The notes beneath the pieces are model-generated. The model was given only the letters and a program-made list of their open reading frames with translations, had not been told where the DNA came from and did no database searches. The position numbers and the translations under genes were made by a program. 64,000 nt of DNA from Bipolaris cookei. Lineage: Eukaryota; Ascomycota; Dothideomycetes; Pleosporales; Pleosporaceae. Shown here in pieces: positions 10,821 through 22,024 of this stretch (position 1 is the first letter of the stretch; each line of letters opens with the position of its first letter). The DNA lies in contig NRSV01000004.1 of assembly GCA_002286855.1 (NCBI GenBank), forward strand, positions 711,213 through 775,212. Reading direction: 5' to 3'.

Positions 10821-11287
10821 GGCCACGGAAATATCTGCGAAAGAGAAAGTCAAGAACGCGATCAGCCCTACTTCGGTTTTTTGGTACTTCTGCGCTGGTA
10901 CAAGCAAGGTTTGCTGCTAATGTTAATGTTCATTAGTGCTGAGGCTCCGTTGCAGCGTATCGCAATAGGTCCCTTACCTACCCCACTTATGATACCTCCT
11001 TATCAGCAGTCAGGACAGCTCCATAATCGGTAGTTTGATCCCGCGCTGACTTACATACAAGAAGCTAAGAATGGCGGTTCAAACTTCTCTGTGTGTCGTT
11101 GGTGAATCCTTGCGTGCCGCTTCCTCACTGCAGACTTTCATCTCCTCAGCAAGCTTGCTAGCATCACCACCTTACATGCCTCAACCGACAACCCGGCAAT
11201 TCACATAAGATATCGCTGCTATATTCAATAAAAACCTGGGTACCGCAGGCTTTAGCAGATTATTGGCATCACACAACCGACGCAACA
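10821..11287. other. Spacer with promoter of the P450 gene
   Basis: It holds the 3' flank of the SNF2 gene and about 450 bp upstream of the P450 start. An AT-rich tract (ATATTCAATAAAAACC, 11220-11235) lies about 55 bp upstream of the ATG. No gene is seen. Confidence 0.4.
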
Positions 11288-12956
11288 ATGTCTTGGATCG
11301 TGTCTGCGCGATGGATTGTCCCGGCGGCATTGATGACATTTCTTTACAGTTATATCCTGTATCCATTCTTCTTCAGCCCGTTGTCATGTATCCCGGGTCC
11401 CAGGTTCTACGCCTTTACCAGATGGCGGCTTGCATGGGACGACTGGACGGGCCAGCGGACACGCAAGATCCATGCCCTGCATCTAAAGTACGGACCAGTG
11501 GTGCGCATCGGGCCGAACGAAGTGCACTTCAACTCTCTCTCGGCACTACGTACCATTTATGGTGCAGGAGGTGGATTCGAGCGCACAGAATTCTATCGGA
11601 TGTTTGATACATACGGGAGGAAGAATATGTTTACGTTCGCAAGCGGGGTAGAGCACGCACAGAGAAAGCGACTGGTGGCTCGCCCGTATTCAAAAAGCGG
11701 CCTTGCACAATACAAAGTCGAAGAAATTGTGCGAGCAAAGACCAAGGACTTTTTGAGACTGGTAGAAACGGATGGCACCCGTGGAGGCGGCTTGGAGATC
11801 TTCTCGACACTTCACTATTACTCAATCGACATCATCACCACGTTCTTGTATGGAACTCCATGTTTCGGCGCGACCACCGCTCTCAAAGGGACATCAGAAC
11901 ATGTCAAATTACTGGACGATATCATGAACCATACTCGCCGGCGACTATCCTGGTTTGCAGTCCACCTACCCTCACTCACGAAATGGATGTACACTCGAAC
12001 AGGGCTAGTTGAGAGCGCTATTCGGCCTTTCCTACCTATGGCCAAGCCCGCAACTTACTCCGGTATTCGGGCGCATGCCCTAAGATCGATGCACGCTTAT
12101 CGCGATGCGGGTGAAATCTCGCGTGCCGAAGCGAAGAATTCAATCATCAGTGAGCTGTATACTTCACAGTCGAAATCCAACACTGACATGGATGACCTGG
12201 ATATTGCCAGTGAATGTGCAGACCACCTCCTTGCTGGAATTGACACGACTAGCGATACACTGATGTTCCTCATTTGGAGTCTGTCCCTGCCCCGAAATGT
12301 AGATGTGCAGCGAAAGTTAATTGAAGAATGCAAATCCATACCCGATGATGGCATCACTGACGGTAGCGTAAACATAAAGGTTGCGGATAGCATGCCGTAC
12401 ATGAATGCAGTTGTCAAGGAAACACTTCGTCTTTTTACCCCACTGCCCTCATCCGAGCCAAGATTGAACAGAGCAGACACGGTAGTTGACGGTTACGATA
12501 TCCCGCGGGGTACAATATGCAGTATGGCGCCTTATTCATTACATCGGAATGAAAACGTCTTCTCTGACTCGTCCAGTTGGAGGCCTGAAAGGTGGCTGAA
12601 CGCGGATAAAAGCGAGCTAGCAGAGATGGAGAGATGGTTCTGGGCATTCTCAAGTGGCGCTCGCATGTGCATCGGCATACAGTGAGTGACTTTTGCTGTA
12701 TTCCTCGGTGAATCTACTACTGACGTGTTAGTCTCGCCATGGCGGAGATGGCTTTAGTGTCATCATTGTACCGGAAGTACGGGTCTAGGGTGGTTCCGGG
12801 ACAAGAAAACACGGCGCCGGGTATCACATCTAGGTTTGAAGTATTTGCCGATGATAGATTCCCGGAGATGAAGGTCGGTGTTTCCAATAGGAGACTCTGA
12901 AATGTGCTAACGACCGCTAGGAACACACGTGCTGGGTGGAGTTTACTCCTCATTAA
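11288..12956 (+). CDS. Cytochrome P450 monooxygenase, microsomal type
   Basis: The exons are 11288-12681, 12732-12873 and 12921-12956, for 523 residues. The N-terminus is a hydrophobic membrane anchor (about 7-32) followed by a proline hinge (CIPGPRF). The I-helix oxygen-binding motif is AGIDTT (316-321), the ExxR motif is ETLR (378-381), and the PERF-like motif is PERW (433-436). The haem loop FSSGARMCIG carries the thiolate Cys461. The first intron (GTGAGT..GTTAG) splits a His codon so that the haem helix reads CIGIHLAMAEMALV, which confirms the splice. The last exon is only 36 bp and gives EHTCWVEFTPH. Electrons would come from an ER-bound P450 reductase. The CYP family cannot be set from sequence reading. 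There is no adjacent polyketide, peptide or terpene synthase, so it looks like a stand-alone detoxification or catabolic enzyme. Confidence 0.92.
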
Positions 12957-13513
12957 CAATGGAAGAGGGATACAATACCTGGTTGTGGGTTGTTGACTCC
13001 ACTTAATGGCTGTCTGTGCCGGAATGTGGGGTGTCGTATTTTTCTTGGGCCTTGGGCACTATTACCAACGCCTTGTAAAATTCTTTTTGTTGCCCATATT
13101 GCATGATCATGTGTCCAATGACGAATCTGCCGGTATATCTTCGGTTGGAAAAGCTTTGGCTAGCTTCGGGGGCTTTCCCCCCGACCAGGCGCTCCCCACA
13201 CTGCACTCCACACTCCAGTTCTTGGCATCGTCTTCGGGTTCGATAGAAGGCAAAACGGTTGGCGCCAAGTATAGCACAAGATGGTTGCTGGACTGCCTCC
13301 CAAGCCAATAGTGTATCCGAAGATTCCCCAAGAAGAAAACACCGATAGTAGTCTCTCGGCTCTTGTACACATGATACACAAGGAAGGCGGAGTATTGTAT
13401 AGCGAACAATATGAGGCTGGAATACAAATATCGGGTTGTGATCTGCTTAACGGGTAGTCAATTGCATCTCTTGCCACTGTCCACAAAGTGCCTCGTTCCT
13501 CACTACCGGCAAG
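12957..13513. other. Spacer, promoter of the GH3 gene
   Basis: This 557-bp region between two co-directional genes has several frames crossing it, all without motif support. Nothing specific is seen. Confidence 0.4.
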
Positions 13514-15412
13514 ATGGTTGCTCGCAATCGCAGTCAGCGCAAGCTGAACACCTTCACCACGCTGTTCTTTGCTGCAACTGCCATGTCGTCGGCAATTCGC
13601 ACACCATCATTTGACAGATCAACATATCCTCGTATGACATCACGGTCTACTGAGTTGGACTCTGCACCGTATCGGGACTCAACACTTTCAGTTGATGAAC
13701 GAGTCGAGGATCTTGTACAACGGATGACCATTGAGGAAAAAGCAGGCCAGCTTTTCCACGACGTCATCAACCAAGGTCCAAATGGAACTCTGCTCAACGA
13801 GACGAGTGAAGCTGTGGAGGGCAAACTCATGACCCACTTTAACCTTCACGGGCCGATTGCAGATGTACGCGCCACAGTGCAATGGTACAACAACCTGCAG
13901 CAAATGGCGCTAGACACAAGACTGGGTATTCCAATCACAGTCTCTTCGGATCCGCGTCACGCATTCACCAACTCTGAAGGCAGTCAGATTGCAGCAACGA
14001 AATTCTCACAATGGCCCCAAACGCTTGGTTTAGCCGCGATCAGAGATGCTGAGCTCATCCGCACTTTTGCTGATATTGCTCGACAAGAGTACAATGCTGT
14101 TGGCATCCGATCTGCCCTACACCCTCAAATCGATGTCGCTACTGAGCCCCGCTGGGCCCGTATTGGTGGCACGATGGGCGAGAATGCCACTCTGACTGCT
14201 GAACTAACTGTTGCATACATTGAGGGATTCACTGGTCCTAATGGCTTTGGACACGACTCGGTCACTACAGTCTCGAAACATTTCCCTGGCAGTGGTCCAG
14301 TCGAAGGTGGCGAGGACAGTCACTTCACCTACGGCAAGAATGCCACATACCCTGGCAATAACTTTGAACACCATCTTATCCCATTCAAAGCTGCCATTGC
14401 TGCCGGAACAAGACAGATGATGCCTTACTACTCTCGCCCAATGGGAACCAAGTACGAGGAGGTCGCTGCTGGAATGAACAAAGGAATCGTCACTGATCTT
14501 CTGCGTGGCGAGCTGGGCTTCGACGGCATCATAGTCAGCGACTGGGGTCTTGTCACTGACTCGATAATCTCAGGCCAAGACATGCCCGCCCGAGCCTGGG
14601 GAGCTGAGAACCTTACCGAGCTCGAACGCGCTGAGAAGATCCTCAACGCAGGAACCGATCAACTCGGCGGAGAAGACCGTACTGACCTCATCCTTGAGCT
14701 CGTAGAGAAGGGCATCATCAGCGAATCCCGCATCGACGCCTCCATCCGCCGCCTCCTCCGCGAAAAGTTTCTCCTAGGCCTCTTCGATAATCCCTTCCTC
14801 GATGCCGACGCCGCCGTCGCCATCGTCGGCAAAGACGAATGGCGCGCCATTGGCTTCGAAGCCCAAAAGCGCTCCTTCACCCTCCTTACAAACAAAGACT
14901 CCTTCCTCCCGCTCCAAGTCTCAGAATGCGCAAAGTCAAAATTCTACATCGAGGGCTTCAACAGCTCCTTCCTTACCTCCCGCAACTTTGAAGTCGTAGC
15001 AACGCCCGAAGAGGCAGACTATGCTTTCTTGCGCCTCGTAGCGCCGTATGAGCCGCGCCCCGGTGGTTTCGAGGCGAATTACCACTCTGGCTCGCTTGAA
15101 TACAATGCTACAGAACGAGCACGCCAGGCAGCTATCTATGCTACCGTACCTACCGTCGTAGACATCTTTCTCGACCGCCCCGGTGCGTTTCCCGAGATCG
15201 CAGAGCAAGCCAAAGCCCTCATGGTCAACTTCGGCGCTAGCGAGGATGCGTTCCTTGACGTTGTGTTTGGTGTTGATGGTAGCGGTCCGGAGGGCCTGCT
15301 GCCGTTTGATTTGCCCCGTAGCGACGAGGCAGCTAAGGCGCAGAAGGAGGACGTGCCGTTTGATACTTTAGATCCGGTATTTAAGTTTGGGTATGGGTTG
15401 AGGTATGAGTAG
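13514..15412 (+). CDS. Glycoside hydrolase family 3 (beta-glucosidase-like)
   Basis: This is an intronless gene of 632 residues. The GH3 N-terminal barrel opens with VEDLVQRMTIEEKAGQL (about 65-81). It contains LGIPITVSSDPRHAF (138-151), the KHF motif (255-257) in VSKHFPGSGPVEGGEDSH, and the nucleophile region GIIVSDWG with Asp343. The alpha/beta sandwich follows and ends GYGLRYE. A fibronectin-III-like C-terminal domain is absent, so it is a two-domain GH3 resembling bacterial-type exo-glucosidases. The N-terminus (LNTFTTLFFAATAMSSA) is weakly hydrophobic; secretion is possible but not clear, and MSSAIR at 13583 is an alternative start. Substrate could be beta-glucosides or xylosides; GH3 is too broad to decide. 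With GH28 nearby it fits plant cell-wall breakdown. Confidence 0.88.
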   Translation: MVARNRSQRKLNTFTTLFFAATAMSSAIRTPSFDRSTYPRMTSRSTELDSAPYRDSTLSVDERVEDLVQRMTIEEKAGQLFHDVINQGPNGTLLNETSEAVEGKLMTHFNLHGPIADVRATVQWYNNLQQMALDTRLGIPITVSSDPRHAFTNSEGSQIAATKFSQWPQTLGLAAIRDAELIRTFADIARQEYNAVGIRSALHPQIDVATEPRWARIGGTMGENATLTAELTVAYIEGFTGPNGFGHDSVTTVSKHFPGSGPVEGGEDSHFTYGKNATYPGNNFEHHLIPFKAAIAAGTRQMMPYYSRPMGTKYEEVAAGMNKGIVTDLLRGELGFDGIIVSDWGLVTDSIISGQDMPARAWGAENLTELERAEKILNAGTDQLGGEDRTDLILELVEKGIISESRIDASIRRLLREKFLLGLFDNPFLDADAAVAIVGKDEWRAIGFEAQKRSFTLLTNKDSFLPLQVSECAKSKFYIEGFNSSFLTSRNFEVVATPEEADYAFLRLVAPYEPRPGGFEANYHSGSLEYNATERARQAAIYATVPTVVDIFLDRPGAFPEIAEQAKALMVNFGASEDAFLDVVFGVDGSGPEGLLPFDLPRSDEAAKAQKEDVPFDTLDPVFKFGYGLRYE

Positions 15413-16741
15413 TAATGCTGGGGATGATGCAGGACTAGAGATAGGATTATGAGTAATGATATTTTTAAGAATATGATAATGAAAATTTTTACATGAATCG
15501 AAGTTTGCATGATGCGATGAATGTGAGGGATGTTGAGATGAGTTTTCTTTTGTCGAAGGGGGCGATGGATGGTCACTTTGGTGATCTGATAGTCTAGCTT
15601 TCAGTCTGCGCATCGAGCATAGCTCCCTTGGGTACATGAACACTAAAGCTGGACGATGGAAAAGATTATCCCTCCATGGTGCCAGAGTCATAGTGACGGC
15701 CAGGAAGGGAATCTGCTGATTGGATAGAAGTACTCGTCTGATTAGCTGGGGTTTCCGGACATCACATGAAATACGATTCTATCCTTGCTCTACCCTGCAG
15801 CACTTCGAAATGCTCAAGAAATGATAGCTCTGAGGCTGCTAGCTTATATACTGCAGATTCAGGTTTCAGTAGGAGCACATGCATGCAGCATGATAAGAGG
15901 GGGAAGAGACGGTGAAGCCAGCGCGATCAACATAATATGAAGAGAACATCCTACTATACCCTGTGACGACAAAGCGCATAGCGAGTGTGATGTGAAGAAG
16001 TATGATGTAAAAAGGAGAGAACAGGGCCACTAGGCAGCTAAGCAGCTAGGCAGCTAGGCAGCTAGCGGGCCGACTCAAAGTTCACGCACACCGCTCCGGT
16101 GATGACCGCGCCACAGTGACTGGAGGTCAGGATACCACTGGTGGCCACGAGAACGGGGAGCTCCAGCGTTGTGGCGGTGCAGTGCCTCTTAGTGACATTG
16201 TATTGTAATCACCCTAGGCACTCCCCGCACACCACACCAAGATAGGCCATCTTCCAGGGCACCACTGCATCCACACCACGTATGAATCTAGTATATGCGC
16301 GCCCCATCAGCCTATTCTCCGGAAGACCCTGATCTTCCCCTTGATGCTGCGCGACATGCGGGGGAACGGGCCTATTCCATCACAGAGCCAGTTGACAGTC
16401 GTTGAGGGCTGAGGCTTGTGTGTGGTGGGCCCCCTATGCGCACTACCCATGCACGATGATCGCAGCCTACATGAACACAGCCTGGTCGGACGTCTAACCC
16501 ACCCGCGCGAAGCTTCGAAATGCGTCCAAGGGCCCGCAAAATTCTCAATACGACGCTGCCTATTGTCAGCTTGGGAATTTCCGCCCAGATGACGACATGG
16601 TGTCTTGTGAGATTGACCTGAGCTCACTACTGCCACCCTGCCCTATTCCCGTGGTTTAAGTGTCAGATGTTCGCCGCCGCCTACGCTATGTTTTAACTCC
16701 ACCACCCCAGCACAATCACCTCGACTCTTCACAACCAAACT
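15413..16741. other. 1.3-kb spacer
   Basis: No gene was recognised. The stretch 15400-15500 is AT-rich 3' flank of GH3. A minus-strand frame at 16307-16636 (109 codons) lacks any motif. A short tandem repeat is listed separately at 16031-16066. The last 80 bp (TCACCTCGACTC..ACAACCAAAC) look like the leader of the next gene. Confidence 0.4.
16031..16066. repeat. Octamer tandem repeat GGCAGCTA
   Basis: Four near-perfect head-to-tail copies of the octamer GGCAGCTA (one copy starts with A) lie in a noncoding spacer. It is a minisatellite-like tract with no further structure. Confidence 0.8.
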
Positions 16742-17758
16742 ATGGGACGCCGTGAGAGACAACCTTCGCCTCCTCCCCCTCCCCCCATGAGAGCCCCGCC
16801 ATGTAAGAAAAAGTTTCTGGAGTATTGTTTGCTAGTGTACTAATCTTGCCCAGCCGATTCCACTTACGTCTTCGACAACTACGAGAACGGCAAGCCAAAA
16901 TGGGCGCCTGGCAAAGACCACCAGCGCGACTATCATGAGTACCGCGATAGTCGCCGAGGAGATCATCGTCGTCCTCGCAGAAACAGGTACGATGAGGATG
17001 AGGGGCCTCCACCTCCACCACCACAAGCACAGGGCGCATATCCTCCACCCCCACCGCCAGGACAAGGAGCACCGCCACCACCTAGAGGTAATTGGTCAAA
17101 CTCACCTTTCCACCCTGACGTATCAACTAACGATATTGTAGAAGCACCTCGAGACCCTCGACCTCGCCATCACCGCAGACAGCCATCATATTCCTCCGAC
17201 TCCGACTCAGGTGGCCCGCCCCCACCTCGACGCAGCCACCGCCGTGAAGAGCGCCCACGCCACGCCCGCGAGGACACGTACGACTCATACGACGAAAACT
17301 ACCCCCGCCGTCGTCACCGCGAGTCCGGCCGACGCGACCGCGACGGGTACAAATCCGAAGGCTACAAGTCAGAAGGCTACAAATCCGACCGCAGGCCACG
17401 TGACCGCGACCCATACTACGACGACCGCGATCGCGACCTCCGAGAGAAATCTCGCGGCGACAGAGACCGCAGACACCGCGATGACCGCTACGATGACCAC
17501 CGCTATGACGACATGTTCAACAGCCGCCCGCGCCGCGACCCGCGCTATGACGATAGGCCGCGCGATAGACGTGGGTACTATGATGATTATGAGGACCGCT
17601 ATGGCGATCGTCGTAGGAGCACGAGGGATAGTAAGGTCAAGCCGGAGTGGCAGAAGCAGGCGCTGGGTATGTTTAAGGACTATGCGCTGCCAATTATTAA
17701 GAAGGAGGGGGCCAAGTATGTGCAGAAGCAGATGGCTAATGGGTTTGGGAAGCGCTGA
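16742..17758 (+). CDS. Arg/Asp/Tyr-rich low-complexity protein with conserved C-terminal helix
   Basis: The exons are 16742-16802, 16854-17087 and 17142-17758, for 303 residues. It starts MGRRERQ plus a polyproline run. After intron 1 comes DSTYVFDNYENGKPKWAPGKDH, then a second polyproline segment. A long region rich in Arg, Asp, Tyr and Ser follows, with three YKSEG/YKSD repeats and many RDRD, YDDR and RHRD dipeptide-type units. The C-terminus, VKPEWQKQALGMFKDYALPIIKKEGAKYVQKQ, is ordered and amphipathic and looks like the conserved part. The composition resembles RNA-associated or phase-separating proteins, but there is no RRM or other RNA domain and no classic RS repeats. Function is unknown. 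The gene model is supported by clean GTAAGA/CCCAG and GTAATT/TTGTAG junctions that both keep frame. Confidence 0.75.
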
Positions 17759-18184
17759 GGTAAAGGGTATCTGTGCGCGAGGATTGTTTGATGACTTGAT
17801 GAGTTATTTTTTTTATACGAGTGGTAGACTTTTGGTATTTGTGTATGCAGCGGAATTGGGACACAGAGGTTCTTTGGTTTCCTAGCTAGGCGTTACGGGG
17901 CACATGTTGATGATATCCACCTTTCTCTTCCTTCCTTCCTTCCTTTCTTTCTTTCTTTCTTTTTTATTCTAAAGAAACTGTGTTTTAATTTGCAAGAGGT
18001 TTTATCTATATATAGACCATTGATATGCGGTATAATAATTTTTCAGTTATTGAAATCTGTTCTTAACGAGCTTACAACGACCAATTCACTTATCACGCAC
18101 TAATTCTCTTTTCAAATCCACAATAACATGTAAATCCAATTCAATATATACATATCCACAAACCAACCCGTTCAAGACAAACTC
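17759..18184. other. Convergent 3' spacer with CT microsatellite
   Basis: It lies between two convergent 3' ends. A pyrimidine microsatellite made of CCTT then CTTT units occupies about 17921-17966, followed by AT-rich DNA to 18180. Confidence 0.7.
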
Positions 18185-19715
18185 TTACGAATGACCCCCC
18201 TTATCTCCTTCCACCGTACAATTAACCTGCGCCTGAATCCCATCCACATTCGCACAAGTAAAAAGATTCGTCCCACTCGGACTCTTGACATCGATATTCT
18301 CAATGGAGATACCACTGCAGACTTTTGGGCTAGAGCAGACGACGTAGCCAACACGGGGGTCGTATTTCTTGCTCGTTGTGCCCTTGAAGTTTTTGATGGT
18401 GATGTCGGATATTGTGAGGTTGGAGGGGAACTAGTTTCGTATTAGCAAATAGAAACAGTGGGATTTGGGGGTTGGGGGGAAAGAGGATTAGAGGACAGAG
18501 AAACGTACCTGATTACACAACGTCAAATTCTTCTGCCCATAACACTGCGTAATCTCAATCGCGTAATCGACATTATTGACAATCATGCCGTCGTACGTGA
18601 CGTTTCGCACGGCGCCGCTACCGCCTCCGCCTTGCAGGTCGCCGGAGAGCGCGGACGAGGCACCAGGCCAGACTTTGATGCGTGCGCCATCGGAGGCGTT
18701 GGACATGGAGATGTTGCGCACCAGGATGTTTTCGACAATGTCAATTTCGTTGGGGTACTGGCCGAGCGAGCCGACGCTGATGCCGTGGCTGCCATTGCAG
18801 ACGAGGTTCTGCACGAGAATGTTTGTGCTGTTTGGCTTGAAGGAGACGCAGTCGTCGCCGTTGTTGATGTTGGAGTTTTGGATGACGATGTTGTTGGAGC
18901 GGTAGGTGTCCCAGCTATCAATCACAGTGGTTAGTTTTTGATATATGCAATGTAGAAGATGTGGAAGGAACTCACCCATCGGTGTTCTTGGCGGGATTCT
19001 TGCTCGTGCTGTCGCCGAAAATGTCAATGTTGGAGAAGACAACTTCGCTCGAGTTGGCGACGAAGGTGTACCACTGTGGGCTGTAGCGGAACTTGAGATC
19101 AGAGATGTTGGCGTTTTTGGCGCTGATCAAGCTAAAGAGAATGGGTCGTAGGATGTAAATGTCTTTGGCGTAGAGGTCGTACCAGGCTTGGCCGTTGCCG
19201 TCTAGGGTACCACCACCGTAGACGTTGATGTCTTCGCCTCCGAGTTGGAAGAAGGTGGTTGCATTCTGGAAAACCTGCTTGAAGGAATTGGCTTGCCAGT
19301 AATCAGTGTCGTTTGTGAATTGGATGGTTCCTTGGATATCTAAGGGAACCGTTAGTGGGGTCAGTTAGGCAATGCAGGGGTTGAACACACCCAGGTCAAT
19401 GCCATTGAGAAACGTAAGATCCAAGGCGGTGCCAATGGTGAACTGCTGGTCCTTGGGGAAAACAACATGACCGCCATTGTTGCATTGCTTAATAGCGCTG
19501 AGAATGTTTGCAGAGTCGTCCTTGCCGCCACCAAGAGCCTTGAGCGTGCAGGTCTTGTTTCGGAAACTCGACACCAAGGATGCCTTTCCCTGGAGAAACG
19601 GCAAGGGCGGGTGGCGTTTTGCCGCAGCAGCCTTTGTTCCAAGCTCTTCAGCTGGGGTCGATAATGCTATCGAAGCTTGTAGCAGGGCGCACGAGAAGAT
19701 GTCGGTGACACGCAT
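18185..19715 (-). CDS. Exo-polygalacturonase, GH28, secreted
   Basis: The minus-strand exons are 19391-19715, 18976-19339, 18509-18914 and 18185-18430, for 446 residues. All junctions keep frame and rebuild conserved GH28 text. A signal peptide is likely (MRVTDIFSCALLQASIALSTPA). The right-handed beta-helix shows the GH28 catalytic set: NTDGWD (the NTD Asp), NGDDCVSFK (the DD pair), GSHGISVGSLG (the catalytic His) and ARIKVW (the RIK motif). Multiple NxS/T sites (NGSHG, NISMS, NLTLC) fit a glycosylated secreted enzyme. It hydrolyses alpha-1,4-galacturonic linkages of pectin; the ICGSGKN-less layout and the long N-terminal segment resemble exo-acting fungal enzymes (X type), which is an inference. 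It probably acts in plant cell-wall degradation and is likely induced by pectin. Confidence 0.92.
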
Positions 19716-22024
19716 GATTGCAGCCGTTCAGAAACCGTTGTGGTTGAGTATTGATGGTAACGGCTGTCAGTCCAGTCTTGTTGACATGCCAGAAGGCTTA
19801 ATATTAATACCCCCCATGCAATATCCTCCAGCCGTTGAACCCACGGCCTTGGTTCTGGTCTTTGCCCCCTAATTTCGACATTTAGGTTAGTAGGTTCGCG
19901 GGCGCGGAGGAATTGGTGATTCATCCGCGGTGATCCCAGTCTCTCCTCACGGCCACAGTGGCTAGAAAGGCCCACTCTGTGGCGCTAGGCTAAGAAAAGC
20001 TAAGCTTTCCCTATAACCCTAGGCGCTTGGCCAAGCAGATTGGTGGGTTTTTTTTTAATCTCCCGTGCCATGACCGTCTTTGAGATGCCGCCTATGTGAG
20101 CATGAACGTGCGTTGATTCTTTGGTGTAAGCGTCCTCCTAGTTGTTGATAACGGTGAGAGCCTTTACGTACTGTGAGTCAGCCGCCTAGGATTACCGCCC
20201 GTCTTATATGGCAAGGTAAATCGTGTTGGATTCTAGAAACCTTATGTTGACGTTGGGATGCGACGTTACTATTCTTGTTGGTGTTGACAAAGTCAAAATC
20301 CTGTGCCATTTTATAAATTTTGTTATCTGCAAGGCTTCTGCTAGGTTTAGAGGTTACACTCACCGAATGATCACTACTGCGACCGACAACTGCAATTTGT
20401 TCGAGTCAGTACCTGTGGCTAAGTGAGAACAAGACGAATTAGACTTTGTAAGCCTAATTTGGGAAATTAGAAACACAGGGCGAGTAAGAAAACTAACCAG
20501 AATTATCGGGTAATCCCAATGCTAAGAATTGCAAAAGAATAGTTGTTTTGTAATATGCCAGGTTAACTATAATTGCTACTCACCGTACTTATTTAACAAT
20601 CGGTGCTTTGTCTATTGCTAAACGACAAAGGCTTCATCCAACGCGTGAGTACTGAAATACCCAATCAAGTAGATATCACACACGACGTCTTCCATATGCC
20701 ATACTACCGCGACACCAAGACCACCAACCCAAACCACATTACAACCTTCATCACGCTCACGTCACAATCCCCATCTCACATAAGCAGCGAATCCTATTTC
20801 CCCAGCAGAAATGAAAAACACCACACCTCCTAATCACCGAAACTACCAATCTAATTTGCAGAAGGTAGATCACATCACGCTACTAAACCCTACCTCCGTA
20901 TTGCACATCGTCCCGTGAACAATGATACACGTCATAAATCCCAAACCCCATGCCACGCCACGCTCTAACATAGCAAATACTCCCCCCAAAAAACAAAAAT
21001 CCATAGCGCCAACTCTACCCGCTTCTGCGATACTAGCAAGTGTATCCTTATATTGCGGAAGATGGGTGCGGGAGACGGGAGTGAAGGGCCGTGCGTGGGG
21101 CGTGTCGTGTTGTACAGCCGTTTTTTTGTGGCACGCGTCGCTTGGGGCGAGCGGAGTGGTGAGTGGAAAGATGAACGCCAGGTAGATTTGTGATGTGGGG
21201 GGTGTGATTGTTTTGCTGGGAGGGAGGGTAAGGGGGGTGTTGGACTTTGTTTGATTAGGGATAATTGTAGGGGAGAGACTGGTGTAGCGGGGAGGCAGTG
21301 AAGGGTTGCTTGAGATGATGAGTGGGAAAATTTGGGTTGGTTTACTGGTATCTACGGTATACTTGAAGATGTGGGTGTGGTCTTGTGAAGAAGGTAATGC
21401 CGGAGTGCAGGAAGAAACGACAGGGCATTTGCAACGCCTAGCTTCCTCTATGTACCCACCCCACTTGTGCATTGTCATCGCTATACTTAAAGATACTTAG
21501 ATCGAAGCAGTGATATCATTCTCGGATATTATTACACCGTCTAGCCAATGAGCTACATACTTGGTCAGGTATACAGGCTAAAAATTCAAGTTCGACGTTG
21601 AATCATCAAAAAATGAGAACTCTTTTCTTTGCTGGACACGCGCGGTATCATATAGAGTTGGAATACATGAGAATAGGTGTACAGTGATGTATCAGTCACG
21701 ATTCACTTGCAGAGAGAATACGGTGAAGATAGTAGGTTTAGTGAGCAAGCTGTAATGTGTGAGATCGTATCCGCAGTGTAAAGATGGCATGTTGCTTAGA
21801 AGCCGACAGCTGTGGAATTCAATATCAGATGGTGGATGGCAAACATCAATGAAAGCCTGTTAATCTATTCAATCAACGAGAATGTACATTCGACTCCAAC
21901 ATGAAAACACAAATGCTTGCTAAACCGAACAATCGAGACATGTTGCAAGACGTAATAGAAGAACATGCACTCTCACCAAACTAAGCCCGTTCAATAACAT
22001 TTCGCTCACACTTTCCATTCACAC
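19716..22024. other. 2.3-kb AT-rich spacer
   Basis: It lies upstream of the GH28 gene and downstream of the forkhead gene. The first 300 bp should contain the GH28 promoter. A T9 run occurs near 20046, and 20400-20620 is AT-rich. A minus-strand frame at 20870-21478 (202 codons) has a hydrophobic C-terminal part but no family resemblance and Pro/Thr-rich composition typical of translated noncoding DNA; I do not call it. The end of this stretch probably includes a long forkhead 3' UTR. Confidence 0.4.

Noticed and set aside
11288..15412. Possible biosynthetic cluster (P450 plus glycosidase).
   Set aside because: No backbone synthase, transporter or pathway regulator lies beside them; the two genes look independent.
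20870..21478. Minus-strand frame of 202 codons with a hydrophobic tail.
   Set aside because: No motif, no splice support and a composition typical of translated noncoding DNA.
21530..21575. tRNA-like A-box on the minus strand (TAGCTCATTGG).
   Set aside because: No matching D-stem, anticodon arm or GGTTCRANNCC B-box follows at the right distance.
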